DNA from: Nannochloropsis oceanica
Taxonomy: Eukaryota > Sar > Eustigmatophyceae > Eustigmatales > Monodopsidaceae
Length of the DNA stretch: 64,000 nt
Direction: 5' to 3'
NCBI GenBank assembly: GCA_004519485.1
Contig: CP038116.1
Coordinates: forward strand, 248,001 to 312,000
Shown: piece by piece, positions 1-10,954 of the stretch
Numbering within the stretch: position 1 is the stretch's first letter
Layout of the letters: each line of letters begins with the position of its first letter
Program-made: the position numbers and the translations under genes
Notes under the pieces: model-generated
Database searches by the model: none
What the model saw: only the letters and a program-made list of their open reading frames with translations
What the model was told of the DNA's origin: nothing

Positions 1-3000
1 GCAGAGGGACGGAGGCCGTTAACGATTCATTGTGTGGACGAAGAGGGATCTCCTTTGGACCTGATTTTTTTCTTAAATCGGCGGAATTACGGGTCTTTTT
101 ACACGCAGAAGAAATTCTATCCAGGAAGCGTGCATCGATTGCAGGGCAAAGTGTCAAGAGCAAAATACGGGGACAAAAAGATGTGCATGTCGCACCCGGA
201 AGCCGTGAAGGAGGGAGGGGGGCAGGGAAGGAAGGAGGGGACGGTCGAGCCTCTCTATCGCCTCACATCTGGACTGAACGCGAGCAAGCTAAGGGATTTC
301 ATTCAAGAAGCCTTGCGTGCCATTTCTCCCTCCGACCCTCCCATCACTAAATTAGCCCGCGCCGCTTCCTCGTCCTCTTTTCCTGATTGGCTCGATGATT
401 CTTTTCGGGAAGCCAAGGGCTGGCCTACCTTCCCCGAAGCTCTCCGTCAAGTCCACAACCCTACAGGAGTCGATGGCATCGATGCCTGCAACAAAGCCAG
501 AGAACGCCTTGCCTTTGACGAGCTCCTCGCCACGCAGCTTCCCACTGCCCTCAAACGCGCCCAAGACAAAAAAGATGCCTTGGCAGCAGCCGCTGCTCCT
601 GCTACTGCTGCTGCTGTTGCCACTGCTGCGCGGGCAGTGGGTGGGGATGGACACTTGACAAACCCATGTATTCAGCAGTTGCCTTTCCAAATGACGGAGG
701 GACAGAAGAGGTCAGTGAGCGAGATATGGGGGGACATGGCGTCGCATCAGGGAAGGATGGTGAGGTTGCTCCAAGGAGATGTGGGGAGTGGAAAGACTGT
801 GTGTGCCCTGTTAGCGATGCTTCGAGCTGTGGAGGGGGGATGGCAAGCAGCGTTGCTGTCACCTACGGAGATTTTGGCTTTCCAGCATTTGAAGACATTG
901 GGGGAGTTGACGAAAGGGTTAAAAGTCAGGGTGGGAGGGAAGGAGGGAGGGGAGGAGGAGTGGAGGCCGTTGAGGATTGAAGTCTTGACGAGCAGTGCGA
1001 AGAAGGGGAAGGCAAGAAAGGTGCTGTTGGAAGAGTTGGCGAGTGGGAAGATCGATATTTTAGTGGGGACTCATAGTTTGCTCAGTCATGAGGTGGTGTT
1101 TGACAAGTTGGGCGTCACGGTGATAGACGAAGAGCATCGTTTTGGAGTAAAACAGCGAGAGAAATTGTCGACCGACACCAATGTTATATACATGAGCGCT
1201 ACCCCAATTCCGCGGACTTTGTTGCTGACGAATTACGGTGATATGGAAGTGAGTCGCTTGGAGGAAGCCCCGGCAAGGAATGTAAAGGTCACCACCACCA
1301 TTTTCCCCTTGACAAGCGTGGGGCAGATCGCAGAGAGGTTGAAGAAGAAGGTTTTGGATGACAGTACAGAGAAGGTCTTCTGGGTGTTGCCCTGTATTGA
1401 GGATAAGGAGGAGGAGGGAGGAGGGGCGGATGGAAGAGGGATTACAAGTGTTATTTACAGACACGCGGCGTTGGTGGAGCTGTTAGGGAAGGAGAGGGTG
1501 GGGATGGTGCATGGGAAGATGGATGCGGAAAGTAAACTGAAGGCGTTGAGGGATTTTAGCGCGGGGGAGACGAATGTGTTGGTCTCGACATCTGTGATTG
1601 AAGTAGGTGTGGATGTTCCGGACGCGACAGTGTGTATAGTTGAACATGCGGAATATTTTGGGTTGTCGCAGTTGCACCAGCTCAGAGGAAGGATTGGTCG
1701 GGCCATAAGCGGCAGCAGTAATAGCAGCGGCAACAGCAGTGGCGGAGAGACGAAGGAATATCATTGTGTGCTGACCTACGATGATACCAGCCCGAATCGA
1801 GAAAAGGCGCTAGAGCGGCTGTTGACTTTGAAGAGGACGGTGGATGGGTTTGAGATAGCTGAGCAGGATTTAAGGCTGAGGGGCCCAGGGGAGGTTTTGG
1901 GACATAAGCAAAGTGGGCATCATGGCTTTAGGTTGGTGGATCTTGGAAAGCACCAAGAGTTGTTAGACGAGGCTTATACGTTGGCGAGAACATACGCAGC
2001 TGTATGTGTGCGAGGGGAGGAGGAGGGCGGGGAAGAAGCGGTGGTGATGGCAAGGAAGTTAAAGAAGGAGGGAGTGGAAACTTTGTTGAGTTTTTTCGCG
2101 TCTGATGCTAATGATGTGGGGAATGTTTCGGCGAAGGTGCGTGTCGTCAGGAGTGGCAGTAGCAGCAGCAGAAATACCAGTGGTAGTAGCAGCAGCGTGT
2201 CAGCAGCGGCAGCATCTGACGGATGGATCAGTGCTAGCCCACCAGTAGACACCAAAAAGAAGACTCATGTCAGAGCCTCCACATTCTCCTCTACAAGGAA
2301 CAGCACCTCCTCCTCTTCCTCCTCCTCCTCCTCCTCCCCCTCCTCCCCTTTGCCTGGTTGGAATATTATCACCTATGGGGATAGGTATGAGATCTGTACT
2401 CCACCTCCCTCCGTCGATGATGACGACGACCTTGAGCTAGCTAACGCCTTAAATGCCACCTCCCTCTCATCTCCTGAGACCTCTCTGTTGAGTACGCGTT
2501 TCTCGACCGATGACCAACCTATCCCTCGGATGGAGATTGATTTGGAAAAAGAGGATGTGACTTTCATTATCTTCGATACAGAGACGACGGGCCTCAAGGC
2601 CGAGTCGGATCGCATCATCCAACTGGCTGCTAAAGTCCTTACTCCTGCTGCCTGGGGAGGGGAGGAAGGGGGAGATATAAGGCTCGCGGCGATGGCGGGA
2701 GTAGAGGCCGGGGGAGAGCCGGGGGATGGTTTAATCTTCAATCGGTACATTGATCCGGGGTTTTGGATTCCTGCGAAGATAACCGAGATAACTGGAATTA
2801 GTAATGAGTCCTTGTTTCGGGCGAGGGCAAAGAAATTTGAAGAGGTATGGCCTGAGTTTGTTGAATGGGTGAATGTGGTGAGGGGAAAGAAGTCGGTGGT
2901 GCTAGTGGCACACAATGCTGGGTTCGACCACAAGTTTGTGATGTTTGATTTGAAGAGGGGAGGCTGGGACGAACGGACGTTTCGTGAGGAGACTCATATC

Positions 3001-3294
3001 GTGGGGATGATGGATACGCTGCCTGTGTTTAGGAGTGAGGAGCTGTGGAGCAGGAGGAAAGGGGATGGGCTGCCGGGGAAACCGAATAATTACCGGCAGG
3101 GGACGCTATACCGGTATTTGTTGGGGGAGGAATTGCAGAATGCGCACAGCGCTAAGGGAGACGTGCTGGGGTTGGAGGCGTTGTTAAGTCATCCATCCGT
3201 ATGTCGGAAATGGAGGCGGTTGGGTTCGGCGAGTGTTTTGGAGATGGGGGGATGGGACGGCGCGAGGGGGAGGAATGGTGATCTTGCGAGTTAG
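1..3294 (+). CDS. recG: RecG-like DNA helicase fused to a DEDDh 3'-5' exonuclease (5' partial)
   Basis: The frame is open from base 1 and has no ATG of its own, so the N-terminus lies outside the window. The first ~60 codons resemble the end of the RecG wedge (OB) domain. Helicase motifs follow in order: Walker A GDVGSGKT (~nt 778-800), DEEH box (~1126-1137), MSATPIPRT, and the GRIGR arginine finger (~1690), then the RecG C-terminal element LRLRGPGEVLGHKQSG. RecG remodels stalled forks and Holliday junctions; in plants it acts in plastids and mitochondria. After a Ser-rich linker (~2150-2350) comes a DnaQ/RNase T-type domain with all Exo motifs: FDTETTG (~2572), HNAGFD (~2920) and HSAKGD (~3145). 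One open frame with no stop joins both halves. The fusion is unusual, because bacterial and plant RecG lack an exonuclease. An organellar role is inferred, since the targeting peptide is not visible. Confidence 0.9.
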   Translation, partial: AEGRRPLTIHCVDEEGSPLDLIFFLNRRNYGSFYTQKKFYPGSVHRLQGKVSRAKYGDKKMCMSHPEAVKEGGGQGRKEGTVEPLYRLTSGLNASKLRDFIQEALRAISPSDPPITKLARAASSSSFPDWLDDSFREAKGWPTFPEALRQVHNPTGVDGIDACNKARERLAFDELLATQLPTALKRAQDKKDALAAAAAPATAAAVATAARAVGGDGHLTNPCIQQLPFQMTEGQKRSVSEIWGDMASHQGRMVRLLQGDVGSGKTVCALLAMLRAVEGGWQAALLSPTEILAFQHLKTLGELTKGLKVRVGGKEGGEEEWRPLRIEVLTSSAKKGKARKVLLEELASGKIDILVGTHSLLSHEVVFDKLGVTVIDEEHRFGVKQREKLSTDTNVIYMSATPIPRTLLLTNYGDMEVSRLEEAPARNVKVTTTIFPLTSVGQIAERLKKKVLDDSTEKVFWVLPCIEDKEEEGGGADGRGITSVIYRHAALVELLGKERVGMVHGKMDAESKLKALRDFSAGETNVLVSTSVIEVGVDVPDATVCIVEHAEYFGLSQLHQLRGRIGRAISGSSNSSGNSSGGETKEYHCVLTYDDTSPNREKALERLLTLKRTVDGFEIAEQDLRLRGPGEVLGHKQSGHHGFRLVDLGKHQELLDEAYTLARTYAAVCVRGEEEGGEEAVVMARKLKKEGVETLLSFFASDANDVGNVSAKVRVVRSGSSSSRNTSGSSSSVSAAAASDGWISASPPVDTKKKTHVRASTFSSTRNSTSSSSSSSSSSPSSPLPGWNIITYGDRYEICTPPPSVDDDDDLELANALNATSLSSPETSLLSTRFSTDDQPIPRMEIDLEKEDVTFIIFDTETTGLKAESDRIIQLAAKVLTPAAWGGEEGGDIRLAAMAGVEAGGEPGDGLIFNRYIDPGFWIPAKITEITGISNESLFRARAKKFEEVWPEFVEWVNVVRGKKSVVLVAHNAGFDHKFVMFDLKRGGWDERTFREETHIVGMMDTLPVFRSEELWSRRKGDGLPGKPNNYRQGTLYRYLLGEELQNAHSAKGDVLGLEALLSHPSVCRKWRRLGSASVLEMGGWDGARGRNGDLAS

Positions 3295-3838
3295 GTGGAA
3301 GGAGGCGGAGGGGTTGCAGCGGCTGCTGCGGCTGTGGGTGGGGGTGATGGCGGGAGGATTGCGGCGGCAGTGGCATCGTCGTCGCCGAGAGGTGCGGGCA
3401 GGATGTTGGCGACGCGCCGAGCCACGGATGAGGGCCAGCAGGGGGTCTCTTGATCGTCTCTTGTGTTTGTTGTGTGTGTAATAGAGAAAATATGTTCCAG
3501 TGGGAAAGGGATGAAGAAGAGATGGCGACAGAGATGATGATGATAATGTGTGTGTATATATAGAGTCAGATTGTGCGCAGAGAAGCCAATTCATATGTAT
3601 TGATACTTTCGAACGTCCCATCCGGTATGGTTGAAAAAGGGGAAGGCGAAAAGAAAGAAACATGGGCGAAGTCGCATGGTAAAGATTTGATTAGGTTAAA
3701 ATGGTATGGACGCTCATAAAAAGAGGTGTTCCTTCCCAGTGTACTTTATTTGCTGAGTGCACACACGCATTTCTTTATGACATGCCTCTTTTAAAACACA
3801 TGCTTACTAATAAGACAGTCCATTGTTTCATAGATAGT
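3295..3838. other. Intergenic region between convergent 3' ends
   Basis: This lies between the stop of the RecG fusion (+) and the stop of the amino-acid transporter (-). It is G/A-rich just after the RecG stop and AT-richer in the middle. I see no gene, RNA or repeat in it. Confidence 0.6.
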
Positions 3839-5473
3839 CTAGCACTGCGATTGCCCATAAATCAAGTCATGCAGCGCGTGGCCCGCTCCAATTACCCCCC
3901 CAACAACCCCAAACGCAATCAGACAGCCATACCTCCCCTTCTCTTTCCTCGTGGCCGTCTCCTTATACATGGCCCACCCCAAAATTCCCGGCATTATAAA
4001 TGCAAGCATGCCCGCGCCTATGGATCCCACTAATGCCACCAGCAGCTCAAATTCAGGCAGAAGGTAAGCAACTATGGACGTAAAAAGCACTACGCCCACA
4101 CGCACCCCTAAGTAGGTCGCAGCTCTTATATTTCTTCGTCCGAGGGCGGTGCCAACAGCAGCTGCAGGAGCAGCATCAGCAAGTGATGGTGAGAAGTGCA
4201 AGGCACCATATCCGTCATGAGCTAGGAGGGACGAACCTCCTGGGAAAAAATAGGGCGATGAGGTGTCTACATCTTCTCCAAGCAGCCGCAAGTCGATCAT
4301 TTGATATACCGGATACATTTGAAAGCCATCTATCCAGGAGTGTAGAGAATAAGGTGCAGGGAGAAGAGTGAGGGATGAGGGTGGGCGGTGAGGTCATGCC
4401 TATTCTTTGTTGCCCATCTCTTCCGCTCACGTCCTCTCCGCCCCTCTCACCGTCCCCGAGCACACAAGCCCACACAACCACCATCACTTACACGTACAAA
4501 ACAATCCTACGATCAGAGCGACCCGCGCCACGTCCGCACATACCCCCATGGGCAAATTTGTCAGAACCACACTGCACAATTCTTTTCCAAACGCCCCGAA
4601 GCCCACTATCCCAAAAGCAGAAAACAAAATTGTTACAAGCAGCAGGGTTTGTTTCAACAACAGAGGGTAATATCCCCTCACTTGATCACGGGCCATACTC
4701 CCCTCCACGCTCAAAATCGTCCCAATCCCCTCAAATGACGCCACAATATTTCCAAATGCCAACGGTAGCTTACGTGCATCCACCACACCCCAAGTAACGT
4801 AAAATATCCCCTGATCCCGCGCCCGGGACACGCTCGCGATAAGTACAGCGAGAAAACCCACCAGCAACGCCACATTACTCAAGAAAGCGAACGGCAAAAA
4901 ATGCTTTAAATCTGGAATAAGGCACAAGCAGATCAGTGGAAGAGTGACCAGGCCGAAGAAAATATAAACTAGGGATAAAGACTCTCCTGCGAATTGATGA
5001 ATGGCCGTGCTCATATAAATGACATAGCCAATGCAGTACCCCACCTGGGTTAATATCAAAAACACCTCGACGAGGTAGTAGCCGGGTCTCCCCAATAGCG
5101 CTCCAGCCACCTGCGCGTACGTCTCGACCGCCGGCCGGTGCTGTTGTTGGTGCTGCAGCCGTTGTTGCAGGTCTATGCGGATTTGAACGAGAAGGAGACA
5201 CCCAAGGCCACTGACGCTGGCAATTAAGGCGACAGCCAGTGGGCCTAGCAGCGAGCCGGCCGCGGCAAAAGCAAAGGGCACGGACAGGAAGTTGGAGCCA
5301 ATGAAGGACTTGAGCACGTTGATGGCGTGCTTGGCCGCGGTCTGCCGCTGCTGCGTGTCGTGGGGATAAGGTGGTGGTGATGACGACGAGGCTGTTGATG
5401 CGGTGGGGAGTGTTTGGAGAGGCTGATTGTCCCCATTATCATCGTTGTAGTTGTCCCTGTCGTCGTGAGCCAT
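3839..5473 (-). CDS. AAAP-family amino acid/auxin permease (SLC36/vacuolar AVT-like)
   Basis: Two exons, 5473..4492 and 4329..3839, with a 162-bp intron (GTAAGT...TAG) give a 490-residue protein. The splice restores FCTYGFQMYPVYQMID, which matches the family's conserved helix-8/9 region. AAAP permeases are proton-coupled amino-acid importers or vacuolar exporters with about 11 membrane helices. The protein has an acidic, low-complexity N-tail (~60 residues) and then KHAINVLKSFIGSNFLSVPFAF, a typical first AAAP helix. Many hydrophobic segments run to the C-terminus. I chose the ATG at 5473 because the upstream in-frame ATG (5518) adds only a short unrelated stretch. Substrate and membrane cannot be told from sequence; the AVT3/SLC36 type fits the N-tail. 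Confidence 0.88.
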
Positions 5474-6144
5474 AACTCCTGTCGATGTGGTGATTATGGT
5501 TAAGATAGAGGAGTGCACGGGTGGGTATGGGTGACGCCAGCGTCAAGCCAACAAAGCCGAGTAACGACTCCTTCGGTGTTCCTCAAACCCGTTGGTGGCT
5601 TGTCCTCTAATCCAAGGCACCGAGCTCGGGCCACCTGCAGGGCAGGGATGGGGCTAGCAGGTAGGGGAACCATGGTCGGGTTGGGAAAAGGGGGAGGAGG
5701 TCAGCGTTCGGTCGTTGTTTCTTTGGCTACTTGCTAGTAGCTTGGTCAGTGGTCAGTGTAGTGGCAGACCGGCCCCGGCCGAGGCGCTCGCTCTCGCCAA
5801 CCATCTCCCTGGATTAACTCAACTTAATCGATTCCCCACTCGCCAAGGTCGCTCGTACCGCGTGTGCAAGCAAGGAGAGTCCCTTAAAGAGGAAATCTCT
5901 CCGACAGACCCCCTAAACCTTGATGGTAGTAGGTCCGCGGCCCTAAAACGAGGAGTCCCCTGGGCCTATCGATACAAATAAGACAAGCACAAAATCTTCG
6001 AGAATTCTTTTTATTGTTTTTGGTCCGTTCTTGCTTTAATACCACCATTTCCGTATAACACAATGTCTCTATGCAACTGGGTTGTGTTTTGTACAAGGAC
6101 TACGCATTTCCCTCTCTTCTTTCATTTCCCTCCTCGCCCAACGC
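5474..6144. promoter_or_regulatory. Upstream region of the permease gene
   Basis: This holds the presumed promoter and 5' UTR of the permease (reading left) and the 3' flank of the OTU gene. I recognise no gene or conserved element. Short open frames here have no recognisable protein features. Confidence 0.4.
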
Positions 6145-8753
6145 TCAATTATCTCCTGCTCCTGCTCCTGCTCCTGCTCCTCCTCCACCTCCCCCTTCTG
6201 CGCCTCCTCCTCCTCCGCCTCCTCTCCCCCCCTCTCGTCCTCCTTCTCGTCCTCCTCCTCCTGCTTCCCTGCTACTAGTAAGCGGCTGTATCGACACTTC
6301 CAATGCCCTCCGAAGGTCCTCTGCTTCCTTCCGAGCACGCGCTTCCTCCAAATTCCGTTGCTGCTCGCGAAGATACGCCTCCCCCACGCCACCACTACTC
6401 TGGCTGATGTCACTGTTGCTCGTGCCCGCACCGGCAACAGACGACAAAAATGGAGGTTGCTGCAAAGACAATGCTAAAGCGGCCGCCACCTCCCCGTCCT
6501 CCCCCATCCCTCCCTCCATCTCTCCCCCCTTTGCCTCAACCATACTCAAATTCAACGCTTGCTGATACTCTTCCTCCGCCAGTCTCGCTGCCGCCGCCAC
6601 CACATCCTCCTCCCTACCCTCCTCCTCTCCCTCCCTCCCCGCCAGAGACTGCTCCAACGCTGCCTTGACCATCTCCTCTTCCGTCCCTCCAACCCACTCC
6701 CCCTCTCTCCCTCCCTCATTCAAACTATCTTCCAGAGCCTTCCTGATCATGTCCTCCTCCGTGGTCGCCGCCGCCGACCTCAACAGCTCCTGCTGCAAAT
6801 GCGTCTCCGCCGAGACCTCCAACGCCGTCTCCAAATCCGCCAAGGAGCCAAAGTCCTCCCTCGATACCCTGAGGGCCGCCTCCACTGCTGCTCGTTCCGT
6901 CGCCTCTTCATCCGATCTCCTCTTCATTTCTTCCACTGCTCCCAAACCTCTCCCTCCTACCGCCGCCCGCCGTTGCCTCGCCATTTCCAGCGCTCGATCC
7001 TCCATCACCCCCGGCGGCATTCTCACACTCCCTCCCTCCCTCCCTTCCATCGTCATCAAAGAATCATAATGCCCCCCCCCATAATAACTCAACCTCATCG
7101 CCACCACCGTCCTGCCCCCCCCTTGCCGCCCAACTCCAACCATAGCACCAGCAGCAGCCTCATGAAAAGTCCTCAGTTTCTTCGCCCCCTCCACTGCATC
7201 AAACGACCATATTTCTGCTGGCCTGTCGTACATCTCACACAACGCTTGCACCTCAGGATCATCCCCCCACACGCCCCCTTGCCTCTTAAGCTGCAGATAC
7301 TGCAGGTACTCCTCCATTCCCCCCACCACATAGGGCTCAAAGTACTCGCGTTCTATGTCCATGTAGTCCATGCATTTCCCACGGATTAACAGGTGGTGTT
7401 CTTCTGTGCCGTACACCTAGGGGTGAGGCAGGCCGCAAGGCAGGAAGGATGCGCGGGAGGACGGATGAGTAGTGTGGAGAAATAAAGAGGGAGGGAAGGC
7501 GGGTGGGAAAGACGTACCTGGTGAGAAACGGAGCGAAACAGGCAGTTGCCGTCCCCTTCGATAGGCTGGATGGCCAGCCCCTGCCGCCTCAACCCCTGCT
7601 CGTACGCACTGTAGCGATCACTGCTGGCGGCAATAGACCTCAAATGCGGTTCACTCAGATTAATGCAGGTTTTGTTTTTGCGCACATTGAGCTGGTGGTG
7701 GTTGGTGTCATCGATGGCTCGTAAAGGCATACGCTTTGAACCTCCGGTGGCAGTAGCTCCAGTAGTTGCAGCCCTAGTTCTTGTAGCAGCAACAGCAGCA
7801 GCAGCCGCAGCAGCCCGATTCAGCCTCTTCTTTTCCAACGTGCTCGTCTTCATCCGCCCATAGGCTCTCAACCTCGACGAGTCCATCGGCAACCACTGCT
7901 CTACCCTCTCCTTCTCTTTGGGTCTCTTCCACGATACAAGCACCATCCCCAGCCTCCCTCCCTCCCGCTTCTCGTCCTTCTCCTCCAATGCCTTCACCTC
8001 GGCCTCGCCCCACCTCTTTCCGACCTCTTTCTCCAGATCCTCCACTTCTATGCGTTGTCCTACTTGCAGTGTGTGGGGTTGCCCGGGCTGGTAGGTATGG
8101 GTGGGAAAGGGGGCCAGGCGGGAAGAAAAGAAGGGAATGTCCTCATCGTATTTATCACCCCAGTAGAGGTAAGTAATGCGGAGCGTTTTAAGTGAGGTAT
8201 TGATGCCGATCACTTCCGCCTCACACCATTTCTGGACCTTGTCTTGGACTTCGAGATACATGCCCACGGAGTAGGAGGTGAGGGTTGATGGGGAGGAGGG
8301 GGAGGAGGGAAGGGCAGGGGTAGAAGTGACAGCGGCGGGTGTGACTCGGGGCTCAACGTGCGTGTTCTTTTGTGTGGAGTTCTGGCTATTTTCATTGTTG
8401 GTGGGGCTATGGTCAGGGAGATAGGGAAGGGAGGGCTGCAATAACAAAGAGGCCGAATGTGGTGGCGCGACCTCTGGCTCGTGGGAGATGGTGGTGCTGC
8501 TGCCGTCGTTGATGTTCCCACTCCTAGAAAGAGGTCGGGATGGCACTACATCCGCCCCAGGATCTGTCTCCATATCGTGGTGGCCATCTTCCTGCCCATT
8601 GGCTATGCGGACTTGCAGGGGCTCGCCCGCAGGAACGGTTTGCGGTGGTCCCATACTATTTCCTAGCTGCTGGTGCTGGTGCTCCAGCAGTTCCTGCCTA
8701 ACCAGCTGCTGTGGTATCGTAATCTCGTCCTCCGCATCAATGGCTTGGGTCAT
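6145..8753 (-). CDS. OTUD5-like deubiquitinase with Tudor-like modules and C-terminal UIM-like helices
   Basis: Exons 8753..7518 and 7416..6145, with a 101-bp GTACGT...TAG intron, give 835 residues. The junction falls inside the OTU domain and joins GDGNCLFRSVSHQ to VYGTEEHH. This matches OTUD5, with catalytic Asp/Cys in GDGNC and His in YYGGGHYDSL. OTU proteases cleave ubiquitin chains. N-terminal to OTU are two Tudor-like modules (~nt 7860-8280), the first containing WCEAEVIGI and YLYWGDKYDED. C-terminal are at least four UIM-like helices, e.g. EEDMIRKALEDSL and EEEMVKAALEQSL, which fit ubiquitin-chain binding. The protein ends in a Gly-rich tail. The frame stays open upstream to 8948 with an acidic EREEEEEE stretch but no ATG. 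A short upstream exon is possible, because an AG precedes 8948. Confidence 0.88.
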
Positions 8754-9530
8754 GACTGGGGGTTGGGCTGGTGGCTGTGGTAGTGATGGTGGTGCTGCCG
8801 GTGCCGCGCTGTCCAGCCGCGGGTGCACGGCACGTTCACCCTCCCGCTCGCGATGCTCCTCCTCCTCCTCCTCCCTCTCGTAATCGTCCTTTGTACGATT
8901 TGTGGCACTACCAGTCCCTGGCACATTAAGGCGCTTGATGCGCGCCACCTTTCTTTGTGGTTTGTGGAGACAGAGTGATAAGGTCTGAGTCCTTGGAAGT
9001 GCCCTGTGTGCGTGGCTAGGCAGATGAAGGAAAGGGCGCTAGGTTTAAGTGGGCAAGCGAAGAAAGGGAGAGTGGCTGTAACACTGCACGGCAGCTTGAA
9101 GGGTACTACAAAGATTCTGCAGAAGTTCAAACAGTAGGGTAATAGAAGTCAGGAATGGTGCGAAGAGCAAACAAATTGCATTGCAGAGGGCAAGGTATAC
9201 GTTTTCTTGGGCTTCTCCGGGTGTCTTTTTGTGCTTGTTTCACGTCTCCATCCTTCTCCGGGTGTCTTTTTGTGCTTGTTTCACGTCTCCATCCTATTCC
9301 ATTCTTTCTTCTGATATATTACTCTATCCCTTTCGTTATTTTGGGGGAATGTATTAACATGTTCACTATAAGCTTGGCCTGCCCTCCTGCATCGCTGATT
9401 CATGTCATTTCCATGCTTTGGAGCAGAACAAGCTATGGTATGTCTTGCCGCCCAAGCCCATGTCTTTCCTCGGCGCCATGCGCTGCTCCTGGCCAATCAA
9501 CACCCTACTCTCCTTTTTACATGAACCTCT
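8754..9530. promoter_or_regulatory. Upstream region of the OTU gene
   Basis: Bases 8754-8948 stay in frame with the OTU protein and may be extra N-terminal coding sequence or 5' UTR. The rest holds a 41-bp tandem duplication (listed separately) and no recognisable gene. The 3' end of the Cys-rich gene lies on the right. Confidence 0.4.
9213..9294. repeat. 41-bp direct tandem duplication (2 copies)
   Basis: Copies at 9213-9253 and 9254-9294 are identical as read. They lie in intergenic DNA upstream of the OTU gene and carry no coding frame. Perfect identity suggests a recent local duplication. Confidence 0.9.
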
Positions 9531-10536
9531 CTAAGTACATCCGTCGAAATTAAGATAACGCGAGCTACCAGGACAGAAATACTCAACGGCGCGAACGGTG
9601 CCGGATGACATAGGGTACCCTGCGTAGTTGCCGAGACGGAACCAACTAGCATAACAACAAGAATTGAAGAAGTCACATCCCTTCTTAGCCGCACACATCT
9701 CACCATCATACGCCCGTATGCACCCCAGCGCCGTGCCAGGACGGTCTTTGTGAAAAGCGTCCAGCATCTCTTGCTCCGTCGGCCTTTTCTTGTTGGACCC
9801 ACTGCTGCTCGTGGTGGCTTGGCTATCGTTGTTAACGTCGTCGTCGTCATCGTTCTCCTCCTCCTCCTCGTCATCGTCGTCGTACTTGTTGTCCTTGTCG
9901 TCATCGTTTTCATTCTCGTCGTTGTACATGGGCCGAGCAGAGGATCGGCCTGAGCCGCCACGTTGACCCACAACCACCACTACGCCTGGTGGCGCTCGCA
10001 CGATAACTCTAACGTTGGGGCGACCTGAGACGTTCATGCGGGAAGGAAAGGGCTGCAGGCACTTGCCTTGAAGGATGGATCCCACATGGTCCGTGTAGCT
10101 GTGATAATATGAAGATGATTGGAATGAGCAATTCCTGTGTACCATTACCCTACGGATTGACATAGTGTACCGTCCCACTCCACTCTCTCCTTACGTACGT
10201 CTTGCCGCAGTCGGTGACGCAGAAGTTCTGCAGAGCGGTGTCCTTGTCAGTGTCGGCCATAGAATCGTTATGTGCAGAGTCAGCCAAAGCACCTATGTCT
10301 TCCACGCACTCATCGGGAACGGGCTCGCATTCCTTTGGCAGCGTGGTGTTGCTGGCTGGACCCTCCTCACCCGCTGTTGTCGTGGTGTTAGCATCGTTGC
10401 TGTCGGACTGCGTGTTCGAGGAAACATTGACTTCGATGCGGCGGCCGCTGCGTGGACGGAAGCAGAGAGCAGCGGCGTTGGGGAGGAGAAATAAGACCAA
10501 GGCCAGGAGGGCCAGAAGCGGCAGAAAGTGAGCCAT
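9531..10536 (-). CDS. Secreted Cys-rich protein of unknown function
   Basis: Exons 10536..10199 and 10098..9531, with a 100-bp GTACGT...CAG intron, join CVTDCGKTY to TDHVG and give 301 residues. The ATG at 10536 begins a clear signal peptide (AHFLPLLALLALVLFLLP then NAAA). In-frame sequence further upstream lacks this character. The mature protein has N-glycosylation sequons near the start, then a CEPVPDEC/CVTDC cysteine region. A long Asp/Glu run (~residues 190-215, partly from a CTC/GTC-type repeat) follows. The C-terminal domain is rich in Cys and aromatics (ALGCIRAYDGEMCAAKKGCD, FNSCCYASWF). The paired cysteines suggest a disulfide-bonded extracellular or wall protein. I do not recognise the family. 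Confidence 0.75.
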
Positions 10537-10954
10537 CTTTGCTGCTCGGCGAGGTTGATGGGGCAGGAGGTTCTCTGTTGGGCATACGTGTCTGAATGAG
10601 CAAGGGCATCCTTTCATGAATGCGTGCAAGAGTACTTCAGTGTTTAAGCTCTTCTGTTGCTAAATTGCACACTCTTTGTTGGTCTCGACTTCTGGACCAC
10701 ACTAAAATTTTGCGGCAGAGAATGTTCTGGGTCGTCGTGTAGAGTGGACAAAAAGCGACTTGTAACATTTGGCGAGTATATGGCGGATTAATCCGGCAAC
10801 TGGACCACCAAGGGTAGGTCTACCACCATGACAGCGCACTCATTGCCAACGCTTCCCTTTAATCACAGTGCCTGACGCAGTCGTCGGAAGAATTCGTCAC
10901 CTCTCGTAGCCACTGGGAAAATCCTCGCCTCCCGCCTACCCCTAGCCAGTACGT
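10537..10954. promoter_or_regulatory. Divergent promoter region
   Basis: This sits between the start of the Cys-rich secreted protein (-) and the start of the small Lys-tailed protein (+). A 16-codon upstream ORF (10828..10875) precedes the + strand gene and could damp its translation. No other element is recognised. Confidence 0.4.

Noticed and set aside
6559-7389. 276-codon plus-strand frame
   Set aside because: Antisense to the OTU/UIM exon; Pro/Arg/His-rich composition typical of such shadows.
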